Shown: positions 34,318-45,509 of the stretch, one piece after another
Position numbering within the stretch: position 1 is the first letter of the stretch
Layout: the number at the start of each line of letters is the position of its first letter
NCBI GenBank assembly: GCA_021432635.1
Contig: MU270015.1
Span: forward strand, 1,039,762-1,103,761
Direction: 5' to 3'
Length of the DNA stretch: 64,000 nt
Source of the DNA: Thozetella sp. PMI_491
Taxonomy: Eukaryota > Ascomycota > Sordariomycetes > Chaetosphaeriales > Chaetosphaeriaceae
Made by a program: the position numbers and the translations under genes
The notes under the pieces: model-generated
What the model saw: the letters and a program-made list of their open reading frames with translations, nothing else
The model's database searches: none
Told to the model about the DNA's origin: nothing

Positions 34318-36198
34318 ATGAAGCTAGAGACCAGCCGAAGCGCGCAGAGGACGGCGAGCAAGTCTCCTCCTAAGGGGTCCCCCAAGGACTCTCCCAAGAG
34401 CATATCCTCACTAGGTGGGTAAATCGACGTATCCCCAGCACGGCAAGCTTTGGTTGGCGAGCTTCTAATTTCGGGTGGACGGTGTCAAGACCACGAGTTC
34501 GAGTTCATTTCAGTGCAGAACCCCGAGGAAGCGAAGGATCGCGAGAAGAGGCGCCAGGCGAGGTCGCACGCTCTAAAGTACTCGCTCAAGAACAAGCGGC
34601 TGCGACAAAAGGCCGAATCAACGGATAGCTTCCCCAAGCAGATCTGGCAACCCACCCAAACAGGGTTAGCACTCGTGCTGCCCGGAGCTAAATCACAGCA
34701 GGTCCTGCTGGCGCCTCTATACACCCCTTCCGCAAGCGTGCCTGACCCCTTCAAGACGTTGGCCGTAGATTCTTCAAAGCTAAAGCAGCTCCTTGACCAA
34801 TGTGAGGCTACTCCTCACTTCCCGCCCTGTGCATGGTACCCTCGGAATGTTGGGCTGGGCGCCGCAGCCAGACAGACTGTTTAACCGCAATGCAGATGTA
34901 ACGCCGCAATCAATCGAGCCGATCTTCACGATCGAAGATGAAGTAGCGTTCCAGACGTTCCGGTCCGTGTTCCGCACGGGTTTGGACGACCCCGCCCTCC
35001 TCAACGCTATCATGTTGGCCTTCACGTTTGGCGCCAGCGGTGGCACCATCGACCAGCAGTGCCTCGACTACAAGGGCCAGGCGATTCATTATATCCGCGA
35101 GCGAATGAACGGCCCGATCCGGGCACCCATGGAGCCCATCCTGGGCGCCATCCTGCTAATCGCGGGCGTCGAGGTTCGTGCATGCCATCTTGCAGCCGCC
35201 CTGTCTGACCATCGAAAGGCTGACTGCGGGGACCCCGTGCATAGGCTCGGCTAGGCATGCGTGCGCAGGTTCAGATTCACATGAAGGGCATCCAGCAGCT
35301 GCTCACGGCGTCAGCTTCAGCTGGCGTGCATCTATCAGACGGCATCAAGCGTGCCATTTTCTGGTACACCCTTCCCTCCTCCCCGTCTCAGATGGCGCAC
35401 AACCTGACCGTTGATTAGGCAAGATTTAAATGCGGCGCTCATGTCGGGGTCGGAGCGCGTCGTTGACCACACCACCTTCGCCGAGCTCGGGTGGAGGAGA
35501 GATCCGTTTTCACATCCACTGTTCGAAATACCTCAGGGCTTCCAGTCTGTAGCGCACCTATTCACCGACGAGTTCATAGAACTCGTAGAAGACATCAACG
35601 CTCTCCAACGCATCCTGGACTCTCCGAACTTTGTCGATGACTCGATCGCCCTAATGCACATAGACAGCCACCAGGCGTCCATCGAGTCCAGGCTGTGGTC
35701 CCTGCCGAAGAGCACCCCCTTCCAGGAGTGCTGTAGCTATGCGGCGTACCTCTCCGCGAACCTGCTGTGCTGCAAGGTGTGGCGCACCTCGGCTATTCCC
35801 GTGAGTAGACAGCCCTCTGCTGTGATGTGGCCTGCATCACTAGCCTCTGATAATGCCCCCTCTGCTTAGACTGTGCTAACCACGGGCGGTGACAGTCTTA
35901 TCTTTCCTCGCAAATTCTCCGAACCCTGAGACAGACTATCGACTCGAGCGTGTGGGATGAGAACCCGCGGCTGCTGCTCTGGCTATTGTACATGGGGGGA
36001 TCCGTTGCTCGAGATGCGGTAGTGCGGTCCGAGTACGTGACACTGCTGGAGAGTAATCTTGCTACAAGGTATAAAGGGCTCGACCTTACGTGGTCGAAGC
36101 TTCTGGAAGTCATGGAGCTGTTTTTCTGGTTAGAAAGGGGCTTTGGGCCCACGGTTAGGGCCTTCTGGGAACAAACACGGGCTGTAATGCTACCTTAG
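34318..36198 (+). CDS. Fungal regulator-like protein without zinc cluster
   Basis: Six exons (34318-34414, 34490-34801, 34872-35173, 35245-35363, 35419-35800, 35896-36198) give 504 residues, with every junction in frame. The N-terminus has a Lys/Ser/Pro-rich start, then FEFISVQNPEEAK and a very basic segment (KDREKRRQARSHALK) typical of a widespread fungal family annotated as fungal-specific transcription factor domain proteins. No Cys6 cluster is present. The core FRSVFRTGLDDPALLNAIML, YKGQAIHYIRERM and GAILLIAGVE, then QIHMKGIQQLL after the third intron, is well conserved in that family. DNA binding is unproven. The third exon acceptor (GCCAG, 34871) is the least certain. Confidence 0.78.
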
Positions 36199-36579
36199 AC
36201 GAATGGATGCTCAACTAGTTAATGAAAAAATGAACAGCGCTGCTTTATGAGATCCGCTACTATACTGCGTACCACTTCTAGCCTCTTATATACCCCCGGC
36301 CCACCTGGTACCTACTTTCCTTGACCATATAGGGAAGTGGACTCTGTTGAAGCCAAAGGAGCCTTTACTTGATCGATTTGTGCAGCAGCGAGGAAGTCAA
36401 CCTTGCACTCTGTCGTCGGCGCCTCGTGATCCTCACATTTTGCATCATACACCGGCTTTTAGTCCCGCAAGGGAGAAAAACAGTCTTTTAAAAATTGCCC
36501 GTCCGAGTGCTATCAACCCATTATGTACATAATAAAAACCCCACCCCTAAATCCCAGCTATATGAAGATCACAATTCCC
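36199..36579. other. Convergent intergenic region
   Basis: A 381-bp gap between two gene 3' ends. No gene is seen. Confidence 0.5.
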
Positions 36580-37350
36580 CTACAGGCTGGCCTGTCCAAA
36601 GATCGTCTCCGCCTCCTTCTTGTAAGCGGCAAGTCCAGCGGATTGCAGCCTGGGGCCTACACTAATGCGAGCGACGCCAATGTCAGCCAGCTCCCGCACG
36701 GTCAGGCCGCCCTGCTTCAACAGCACGTTCAGGCGCCCATCGAACGCCTTCACCAGCTGCTCCACTTCGGCGGTCGAAACGCCGCGACCGCCGCCCCAAA
36801 CGAAAACAGTGGTGGCGCCGGCCTCGAGGTACTTCTTGCCGCGGGCGAGCACCTCCTCCAGTGCGCCGCCGCGAACGAGGACGTCACTGCGAGCGTTGAC
36901 GACAAAGTCCGGAACATCACGGTTCCTCGCCACTTCGAGGACGCGCTGGATCCGCTGGGTGGCAGTCTCAATGTCGTATAGCTTCCCGGACTTGTCGCAG
37001 TCTTCGAGGTTGATGCCCGAGACCCCCATGTCCAGGAGTCGGCTGATGGCATCCTCGAGGTGGGAGCCGTAGGCGTCCTGGATATCGACTGAGAGCGGCT
37101 TGCCGAACTCATTGGCGACGGCAGCGATGCCCTTGACCGCAGCGAGATTCTCTTCGAGGGTCAGGTCATCGTCGGTGGTGTTGGCCGCACGGGCGACACC
37201 ATAGCTAGCGGTGGCGAGGGCCTCTGCCGCGGGGAGGGCGGCTACGGTGCGGGCCGAGAGAATATCAAAGACATTGGCGAAGACAAGCGGCTTATGGGAC
37301 CGCTGGTGTAGCGCCTTGAGAGTCTGTGCGACCTTGTTGGCAACCGACAT
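36580..37350 (-). CDS. PEP mutase/isocitrate lyase superfamily enzyme
   Basis: An intronless gene of 256 residues, the usual size of this single-domain TIM-barrel family. Members cleave or form C-C or C-P bonds in 2-oxo or 2-hydroxy acids (methylisocitrate lyase, oxaloacetate hydrolase, PEP mutase). Visible features are LVFANVFDILSARTV at the N-terminus, PLSVDIQDAYG with the Mg-binding Asp, GINLEDCDK, and FVVNARSDVLVRGG. The usual KKCG loop of true lyases is not present; the equivalent place near residue 115 reads DCDKSGKLYD, which fits the short-loop fungal carboxyvinyl-phosphonate mutase-like group. Function unproven. Confidence 0.85.
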   Translation of the reverse strand: MSVANKVAQTLKALHQRSHKPLVFANVFDILSARTVAALPAAEALATASYGVARAANTTDDDLTLEENLAAVKGIAAVANEFGKPLSVDIQDAYGSHLEDAISRLLDMGVSGINLEDCDKSGKLYDIETATQRIQRVLEVARNRDVPDFVVNARSDVLVRGGALEEVLARGKKYLEAGATTVFVWGGGRGVSTAEVEQLVKAFDGRLNVLLKQGGLTVRELADIGVARISVGPRLQSAGLAAYKKEAETIFGQASL

Positions 37351-38676
37351 TGTGTGTGGTGGTGTGGGTGGGCGGGTTGCTATAGTTGAGTGGTTCAGGT
37401 GGTGTATATTTGGGTGAGGCGGCTATATGGATGGAGTTGGTGCTAGTGATGAGGATGTGGTATAAATATGGTAATTAACTGTATGTGAGAGATGTGTTTC
37501 TGTTGCTATGTCGTCTTGTGAAGTCAAGTGGATGAGCACAAGTTGGTGAGTTCGACCATGTTGATCAATTTCCTCGCGTACTTTTATACACTGTGCCAAG
37601 AACTGGGCACAGTATAGTTGACAGCGGGATTGTCAATCACCACGCGTAGGTTCCTCCATACGCCCTACCGCGCCTTGGACATGACGATGAAGCGTGACGT
37701 ATTAATCAGCCCATGATTAGTAAATTTTCGCGTTGCTTTCGCGATGCGTTGCCCTGTGGAACGTTCGATGGCTTAGGAAACGCCATTGCCCCGCGTTCTG
37801 TGCACATTGTCCGTTTTGGGAGATATCTCTTCTGCCCCGCAGTGTCGGGAACTAAATTCAGATTTCTCCTTTTTGATCAGAAGGGCGTGTGGCGCACGCG
37901 CTAAGTCGCCAGATCCCAGATCCCCTGCCGAGCCGATCGGAACGCCGAGCAGTCCAAATTACCTACTGTACCTACTGTACCACACAAGCTGCAGGCGCCG
38001 CCTACTGGCGCTGCGGGTGTTTTAAAGCCCGCCACGGGCGGTTTGCTGACACTCGACAAAGTCTCTATTCTCCATGACCTAGGCAGTCCACCCTGCATTC
38101 GTCCACGGGCAGGATCTAGTTAGGTACGCCGGATCTCTATCAACTCTCCATGATTAATTTTGGACATGAATGAGACACGAGACTATCTAGTGTACCTCCT
38201 AGCGACAGCTGGAACATGTGAGGGGTCTCTAGTAGCACAGACGACCTATAGACTTTCATCTTAGCCAGCAAACGTTGAAGGAGGCCACGAGAGGCTTTTT
38301 TGCATAGGAGTACAATGATAAAACCACTACCTTGAAGCATTGCAGAAGCAGCAATTTTATTGGCTCCTTTCCCGTATTTATCTCGCTTTTCTTCCCTACG
38401 TCAGCATGTGTCACTCTTCAGAAAGTGATATATTTCAATTTTCTCGTGCATTATGTTCCGTAGATTTTCACCTATTTACCTCTCTCGAGCCTTTTAACCG
38501 TCTACCCGATCGCTTACATCTAAGAAACACGAACCTTCCCAATATGACGTCTCATACACCCTCTATGACGGACACATCACCTCCTTCTTAGTGTGTCAAA
38601 CCACGCCTCTTCTTTCTATCACCGATACGCCTTCTAACGAACCGTCCCGTTCCTGCAATCCTAAATATATAATCCT
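37351..38676. other. Intergenic region
   Basis: About 1.3 kb between the PEP-mutase-like start and the MFS stop. I see only short frames and no recognisable gene. Confidence 0.5.
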
Positions 38677-40359
38677 CTATGCAGTGACAATTTGACCAAA
38701 AAGTCTCTCCCGCTTCATCAACAACGATGATACCAAGAGCATACCACCAGCAACAGGGAGCAGTATAAACGACTTTTGCATCGCCTTGGTGATGGCAGCC
38801 ACAGCTTCATCCCTAAGATTGCCGCTCAGGTCCTTGAAGACTGCGCTCTGGGCGCCCGCGACCGCGCTGACGATGTCTTCTTGAGAGAAGCCCAGACCAG
38901 CTAGTACCTCGTTGAGGTTAGCAACAGCCGTGGATTGGAAGGTCTGGCCTGCGATCACGAGCGCGAAGACGTAGCTCCCAACCTGCGATATGTTCTGGAG
39001 GCTGATAGCATCGCCCATTGCGTGCACGGGAACTGTCAGTGTCGCAATGGCGTACCCGAGTTGCGTTGTCAGACCAGTCCCGGCAGCAATGATGACGCTC
39101 AATCCGTAGAGGACGCCAGTCGAGGTGGAAGGGTCGAGATACGCGGTCAGAAGAGAACCCCCGAGGGTGAGCAGCACACCCGATATCACGTAGAACGGCA
39201 TGTACATGCGAACGCGCGAGAGTAGGTGCCCAGCCAAGACGTTGATGGTGACGAAGATAATGACGAATGGCAGCAGACGTACGGCTGCCATAAGTGCACC
39301 GTCGCCCTGAACAAACTGGAAGTAGATGGGAATGTAATAGAGAATAATGAACAGCGACGAATTGTTAGCGGAGGTGGCGACGTAGAGGAGCAACTGCGTG
39401 CGGTCGGTGATCAGGTATGCGGGGAAGGACCTTGACTCTGGCGTGGTAAAAATCGCAAAGTACTGTTGCAGGGCGTACAAGACGAGCACCACGCCAAACA
39501 CAACGAACATGGCAATCGTGCGGGCGTCGTTCCACGGCCACTGGCCGCCAGCCATGACCAGCGCAATGGTAAAGGTCGCCCAAACACCGGCCCCAAGCAC
39601 GTAGCCCAAAAAGTCGAGGCGGGCGATTCGCGAGCGCACCGAGACACCTTCAACTGGGTGGATCGAAGGCAGATAGAAGAGGTACACCGGCGCCGTGATA
39701 GCGCCAATCACAAGGTTGATGTAAAAGGCCCACCGCCAGGTCGCAGAGGACACAGAGAAAGCACCCCCCACGACGGGCCCCAGGATTGCGCCGATGCCCC
39801 AGCAAAACCCGATGAGTGTGATGTAGAAGCCGCGCTCCTTGGGGGTGGTCATGGACGAGAAATAGTTCAGATCGCCAATGTAGATGCCCGTGCCGCCGGC
39901 GCCGGCAATGACTCTGCCGACGATCAGGGCACTCATGCTCGGAGCAGCCCCACAGATGGCCGAGCCCACTTCGAACAAGACGATGCTCCCGACAAACACC
40001 CATTTCATATTGAAGTGAGTGTACATGTCCGTGACGGGCAGGATAACGGCGACGGAGCCGAGGGGGAATCCCGCACCTAGCCAAGCGAGCTGGTCAATGT
40101 GCCCGAATGTGTCAATGACAGACCCCTGCACGTCGGCGGCGATGGTGGTGTCGAGACCATAGAGAAAGGCGCTGAGGTAGATCGAAATGCACACAAGAAT
40201 CCAACGGAGTCCTTTAATGCTACGTTCGGTGTTCTCTTGCTTCTCTTGGTCGCCCGATCCGCCCTGGGTGGCAGCGCCAATCGGGAGCATGGCTTCGAGA
40301 GTATAGTCCGATTCCATGCCGTCCGTGACTGGCTCCTTCAATTTGGTGTCTAACTCCAT
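38677..40359 (-). CDS. MFS multidrug-type transporter (DHA, 14-TM type)
   Basis: An intronless gene of 560 residues, starting at the ATG before ELDTKLKEP. After a polar N-terminus it has about 14 hydrophobic segments. Motifs of the drug:proton antiporter family are present: LYGLDTTIAADVQGSVID in the first membrane segment, a motif A-like loop, VGRVIAGAGGTGIYIG (motif B-like) and GPVVGGAFS (motif C, antiporter signature). The length and TM count fit the DHA2/14-TM group, which in fungi often exports secondary metabolites. A further in-frame stretch upstream starts only at a GTG and was left out. No partner gene is certain; the PEP-mutase-like gene is closest. Confidence 0.9.
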   Translation of the reverse strand: MELDTKLKEPVTDGMESDYTLEAMLPIGAATQGGSGDQEKQENTERSIKGLRWILVCISIYLSAFLYGLDTTIAADVQGSVIDTFGHIDQLAWLGAGFPLGSVAVILPVTDMYTHFNMKWVFVGSIVLFEVGSAICGAAPSMSALIVGRVIAGAGGTGIYIGDLNYFSSMTTPKERGFYITLIGFCWGIGAILGPVVGGAFSVSSATWRWAFYINLVIGAITAPVYLFYLPSIHPVEGVSVRSRIARLDFLGYVLGAGVWATFTIALVMAGGQWPWNDARTIAMFVVFGVVLVLYALQQYFAIFTTPESRSFPAYLITDRTQLLLYVATSANNSSLFIILYYIPIYFQFVQGDGALMAAVRLLPFVIIFVTINVLAGHLLSRVRMYMPFYVISGVLLTLGGSLLTAYLDPSTSTGVLYGLSVIIAAGTGLTTQLGYAIATLTVPVHAMGDAISLQNISQVGSYVFALVIAGQTFQSTAVANLNEVLAGLGFSQEDIVSAVAGAQSAVFKDLSGNLRDEAVAAITKAMQKSFILLPVAGGMLLVSSLLMKRERLFGQIVTA

Positions 40360-42057
40360 GACGGCCGTTGGTGATAATTGTGATTGTATTGCTGAGCCCT
40401 TGTGACTCTGAAACGTTTGGGTTCGAGCTCGGGAGAGCACTTTTGGGTTATTTAATGATTAGAGAAACGAGATGTATGTCTGCGATGGCGATTGAGAGTG
40501 GCTGATTAGAAGCCGTCAGTTGGATATCGTGCCGACCGTGCATACTTATAAGTCAAAGTTAACTCTTAATCTTGGCTATAACTTCTATGCTCTCTGACCG
40601 CGCTGACCTACGGTGACAACATTGATCAGCAAGGCCGCAGCGATTATCGGTTGGTCAGCCAGTGAAGCTCGAGATACTTCCCAGGCGGGCTACGGTATGC
40701 TTGTTGCGATGGAACCCACGGTAAATAGTGGAGTAAGCAGGGGGTTAGCGCATCCCATGGGGTCTTTTTAGGGAGCGGGGCTTCCGAAGGTTGCACTTCA
40801 TTGGAGAAACTAGCCTAAGCAAAACGAAAAATAAGAAAAAACCATGCCAAAGATTTGTGTTTGGGATTTACAATACAAGCTGCCCGGAGTCGTATTTCTC
40901 TATCTGGTTTTACAAAGCGCGTAAAAAAAGATACCACATCTAGGAGCGCTAAATATATCCACGGTTGGCGAGGAGGGTCCACGGAGCAGGGTAAGAGTCG
41001 GATGTGTGGTCACCGAGGGTTGAGACATTACTAACTGGCGGGCCGTAACAGTCACACTCTAGTTCCTCCGGCTGGCCACAGCTGTCTGGACATCGTCATG
41101 GTTCGCTTCTCACGTGTTCGTAGCGCGGCAGGGAGAACAGTTCCTCCCCTAGAAGTTTCGGGAGCATAGCCGGCAGCATTGCACAACATTGCGCGGTAAC
41201 GGCAAACAAAGCGGTGCAGCCAATTACTGGATGAGCAGCTGGCAGGTGCTAAGAATGCTAGGGGCCGGCGCTAAATCGAATAAAGATGCAGGCAACCAAA
41301 AAAGGAAAAACCTCTGGGAACCCAGAATTTTACCCCAAATACCTAGTACGGCTCTGCATTACTCATCGAGTGGTCCCACCATTTTCCGAAACACGCGCGG
41401 CGGGCGCCCTCTTGGGCAAAAAGAAGTCGCCAAATTGGGGGAAAAGTCGACTTGGTAGACTCCTGGGATAACTAAACAGGTCACAGAGCACCTTGACCGC
41501 TGCAAAGCTCAGTCTCGGCACAGCAAACTCCGCTAAGTTACTAAGCAAACGGTGACATTTAGTTATATGCGCACGCATTACGTTGTACCCGCCTCTCTCA
41601 TCTTCGCTGCTTTTCTCTTCTCACCAACCACAAGTTCCCAACATTGAGCTGCTGCCAGTTACTACAGATTCGCTTCAATGCCCGAATCTGCTACTCGCAT
41701 AATTAAAATGCGCGACAGACCGGTGCTCGGGGCTAAAGCTCCACCTGCTTGCATCTTACAGCATGCATGTTCTACTCCCGCTGCACATGATTGCCACCTG
41801 GGAAACCACGAGCCTTTACTGCGTTTCGTTCCGGCTGTTCATGTATTTTGCCTTCACTCCAGGAGGGGGAACTGCATAGATATAATGCGGCCCCTATTGG
41901 ACTTCGGACTCTAGATCGAGTTGTTGAAATACAGCAACCCTTTATCGCGTAGGCATCAAGCTCAATCTTTGACTACACACAATAACATTGCTTTGCTCTG
42001 GCAAAATTTTAGACAATTACAGTCCTAAGACCAGCACAAACTATAGCTTCCAACAAC
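40360..42057. other. Long divergent intergenic region
   Basis: About 1.7 kb between the MFS exporter start and the hydrolase start. Frames are short and do not look coding. No terminal repeats or RNA genes were recognised. Confidence 0.5.
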
Positions 42058-43130
42058 ATGCATCCCAGGATCAACTGCATCTCTACCCCTCTTGCTATTG
42101 TGCGACTTGCCAGCCTAGCAGCTGGCTCCGCGATACCAGCCTGGGATGACTGGGCCCACGGCCGCGTTCAGCTTCCAAACATTAGCATGCATTTTCGTTA
42201 CGCAGGCAGCGGCCCACCGCTGCTCCTAGTACATGGCAATCCACAGCATAGCGTGAGTCCCAACTCCACAGAAATAGTCTCTGGCTGCCTAATGCCTGAT
42301 CCCTCGCACAGATTACCTGGCGGCTTCTGGGACCGGCCATGGCAGAGCATTATACGGTGATCGCCCCTGATAATCGCGGAATGGGAGACAGCACCCTTCC
42401 GCGAGATGCAGACTACACTTCGGTGGCCATGGCCTCAGATCTTGCGGGCTTGCTCTCCTTCCTCAATATCAGCAAGACTCTTGTGTTCTCGTACGACAAG
42501 GGCGTCGGCGCCGCCGTAGCGCTGGCTGCTACGCGGCCATCCCTAGTACGTGCGCTAGGTGTCGCCGAGTATGCGCTCCCGGCCTTTGGCTACGAGAACT
42601 TCTGGACGCCTCAGTACGACTGGGACGCCTATGGAAATTGGGAGCTGGCGTTCTGGAGCGTGCCCGAGGCGGCCGAGCGCTTCATGCAGGGACGGGTGCG
42701 GGAGGTATTGGGCTGGTTCTTCTACCATACGTCATATTCAGGCGCGTCGGCGATCCCGCAGGCCGCCGTAGATGCTGTGTTTGAGAGCATCGACAAGCCG
42801 GGGTTTCTGCGAAGTATGCTGGGCCCGTTCGCAGCGACCACCATGGGCGCCGACGCTGCATTCTTCAACGCCACCCTACGCGCAAATCCGCTGCCGATGC
42901 CGTTCCTCGGCCTCGGCGGCGAGGCCGGCAACGCGCCTCTTCTGAATGAACTATGGCCGCCGATCGGCACAGACGTCACCGTGGACATTGTGCCTAAGGC
43001 TGGCCACTTCCCTGCGGACGAGAATCCGAACTGGGTCGCCCAGCGGCTGCTCAAGTTCTTTGCTTCGTATGAGAGTGAGGTGCCCGCAGTGGACTTGTCT
43101 TGGTTAACAGATCGTGTTACTTTGGTGTGA
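42058..43130 (+). CDS. Alpha/beta hydrolase, epoxide-hydrolase/dehalogenase type
   Basis: Two exons (42058-42252, 42312-43130) encode 337 residues. The N-terminus (ISTPLAIVRLASLAAGSAIPA) looks like a signal peptide or anchor. HGNP (oxyanion hole) is near residue 60, followed across the intron by TWRLLGPAM and APDNRGMGDS. The nucleophile elbow reads FSYDKGVGAA: Asp replaces Ser, as in epoxide hydrolases and haloacid or haloalkane dehalogenases that work through an ester to Asp. The catalytic His is in KAGHFPADENP. It is convergent with the ACS-family transporter, with 70 bp between stops, and could open an epoxide or ester in the substrate of the neighbouring catabolic genes. Confidence 0.87.
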
Positions 43131-43200
43131 GAACTTGTTCTCGGGCTTGCTTCGCTACAATATCCTCAAGTCTATAGAAATAGCTTGACCAATCTGAAAG

Positions 43201-44908
43201 CTATAGTACATAACGAAACATTGGGTGTGCATCTCCAATGTCGGCAATGTTTTCCGGGACATGGTTAAGGTCACTCATCCCGTGCTTTCGATTTCGCCTA
43301 CTGTTCTGCCAGCGCAAGCAAAGGCTTAACAGAGCTGCGAGAAACGCTGCAAACAGGAGAACCCCGGTGCATATCCACATGCCCTTCTCATAGAACGGCT
43401 GGTCAGAACTTGGGAAGATGCGCGCTCCCAGAATCGGTCCGCACTGGCCGACCATGCCGAAGATAGCGAGACCGGCGCCGCGTTTCGAAGATGAGCCCTG
43501 GTTGTCAGTCACCCACGTAAACGTGAGTGCAACGGCGGGAAAGACACCAGCGCAGACAAGGAAAGTCGCGAAGTATCGCACGCCGGTTGAGTGGACCAGC
43601 GCAAGAAGCATGTAGCCGACCGCTCCAACGATGCAAAAGCCGGCGACGAAGATGCCGCGAGTCTGCAAGCGATCTGATAAGAAGCTGGCCGTGACGCACA
43701 CAAAATACGCCGTGAGGTAAGGGCAGGCGGAGAGTCCCTGAGAGTTCAGGGACGTGAACCCCATAGATGTTAGGATGGTTGGTAGATACGCTGGTAGAGA
43801 TCCAAATGCAGTGTTAAGACAGAATATGATCATAGCCTGCAGATAGTTCTTGTAGTCGTAAAAGGCCGCAAAGACTTGCTTGAAATTGAGACCCTGCGTT
43901 TCGTCCTCGCCTCTTCCACGAATGGCCCGGTCACCGATGATCTGGTTCTGGCGCTCCGTGAGGAATCTACAATCCCGAGGAGAGGCAGGCAGGTAGAGAT
44001 AAGCCAGGGCGGCAAGCAGAATGGTGGGAATACCCTCTGTGTTGGCATTTGTTAATCACGGCCACGAAAATGCGGTGCAGGTGAATGGGGAGGATACTCA
44101 CCAACAATGAAGAGCAACTGCCAGTCTTGCAGAGTGGATTCGGCATGGACCAGGCCGTATGCGAGGGCTGAAGCAAAGCAGCTAGCTAGAGGCGAGAAGG
44201 AAATGAAGAGTCCGTATCGCAGACCCATCTCCCGTCTGTGGTAGAAGAAGCTCATATAGAGTGCTACCGCGGGGACAAAACCGGCCTCGAAGATGCCTAT
44301 GAGAAATCGCACGCCCATGAGCCCGGCAAAGCTACTCGTGGCGGCCTGCACAATGCTCATGGAGCCCCATCCGAGTGCCATCACAGAGGTCCACAGAGGC
44401 AGGGGCACCACCTTCCATACAAGAATGAGCTAGACGAGGGGTGTCAGTTTGGTCCACCACCAGCACATCTTCGGATGGAACTGGGCAACTGACCCAGTGA
44501 AAGCAGATGTACGCAATGTAGTAAATGGTAACGATCCAGGAGTAGTCATCTGAGGTTATGCCCCAGCTTTTTCCCATGCCGGCCGTGTAGGCATTTCCTA
44601 TATTGCCCCTGTCGATGTATGAAACAAGGTATAGTGAACCGAGCCTAGTGATCAACAGTTAATCAAGCAGTAGTGTAATCGGGGTTTTCAGGCCGATGCT
44701 GAAGCTCAAGATAAGGAGAAAATTGGGCTTACAGGGGAATGAGGCACCAATCCAGCTTGCGAAGAGCCTTGTGCTCCTCTTCTTTTGACCAGTGAACATC
44801 TGGGACACTCGACTCCTTTGTCGGTACTTCTTGATCCATGGCGTTATTACCGACGCCCGAGTGTTCAACGTGCGAGGGGTCGTCCAGCTTGGTGTCTAAC
44901 CCAGCCAT
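43201..44908 (-). CDS. MFS transporter, anion:cation symporter (ACS) family
   Basis: Four exons (44908-44733, 44644-44494, 44429-44102, 44036-43201) encode 496 residues with 12 likely membrane segments. The first membrane segment has LGSLYLVSYIDRGNIGNAYTAG, the hallmark of Dal5/Tna1-type ACS importers. GVRFLIGIFEAGFVPAVALY, with the Phe-Glu-Ala-Gly signature, and FYHRREMGLRYGLF (motif A-like) follow. These transporters take up organic anions such as nicotinate, allantoate, pantothenate or phthalate. It is divergent from the AtuA fusion gene across about 600 bp with two CGG-N8-CCG sites, so the two are probably co-induced and this gene likely imports the cluster substrate. Confidence 0.88.
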
Positions 44909-45509
44909 ATTGTGTTAAAGGCGTCCTACTTTGAACTTGACGAATGAGCCGACGCTTAGCCTTTGAACGCGATGTACGAGAACAACAGCGCCTTAAGGCG
45001 TTCTTATGATGCAGGTCGAAGAGTGGGAAATCCGGCCGAACTTCGTCTGTGGACAGACTACTTGGACTCGTAGCTCCATGCTTTCGGCGGCCGTCTCCGC
45101 GGCCAAAGGGTGCAATTAATAGGGTTCAGCAAGACAATAGAGCTACATGTGTGGGGTGAGTGTGGAGAGCCGTCTGGGGAGATCGCGGGGCTGGATTCCT
45201 AGCGTGCGAAATACCGAGCGCCGGAATCCTTGCCGGCTAGTCTCGGTATCAATACCGAGCGTTTAGTCACGCGTCGTTACATGCGATTAATACGGGACTG
45301 CCGATCACGGATGGATCGCCGCTGCCAACCGGCCTGGAAAGCCGAGGAACGGGGCAAGGGAACAACTCTTAAATGCCGCCAATGCGGACAACCGTTACTA
45401 CGAGCCCAGGCCATTCGTGAGGAATTAGGCGCCTACCTACGCCAAGTCGGCAGCTTCGGAGCCAAAGGGACAACAGCCAATACAGATGCAGCTCAACGCG
45501 TCAGACACC
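44909..45509. other. Divergent promoter of the catabolic cluster
   Basis: A 601-bp region between the importer and the AtuA fusion gene. It contains the tandem operator-like repeat listed next and otherwise no gene that I accept. A short plus-strand frame from 45230 reads into the fusion gene from another frame and is not supported. Confidence 0.6.
45211..45259. promoter_or_regulatory. Two CGG-N8-CCG inverted repeats, candidate Zn2Cys6 operator
   Basis: The first inverted repeat is at 45222-45235 and the second at 45244-45257, starting 22 bp apart, about two helical turns. The second lies in an 18-bp perfect palindrome at 45242-45259 with arms CTCGGTAT and ATACCGAG around CA. The ATACCGAG half also occurs at 45211-45218, next to the first site. 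Binuclear-cluster regulators bind inverted CGG triplets with fixed spacing, and such a gene lies in the cluster at 49383. The sites are about 250 bp upstream of the fusion-gene start and 310 bp upstream of the importer start. Confidence 0.6.

Noticed and set aside
39466..40080. A 204-codon plus-strand frame inside the MFS exporter
   Set aside because: Antisense shadow, low-complexity charged composition, no membrane or domain pattern.
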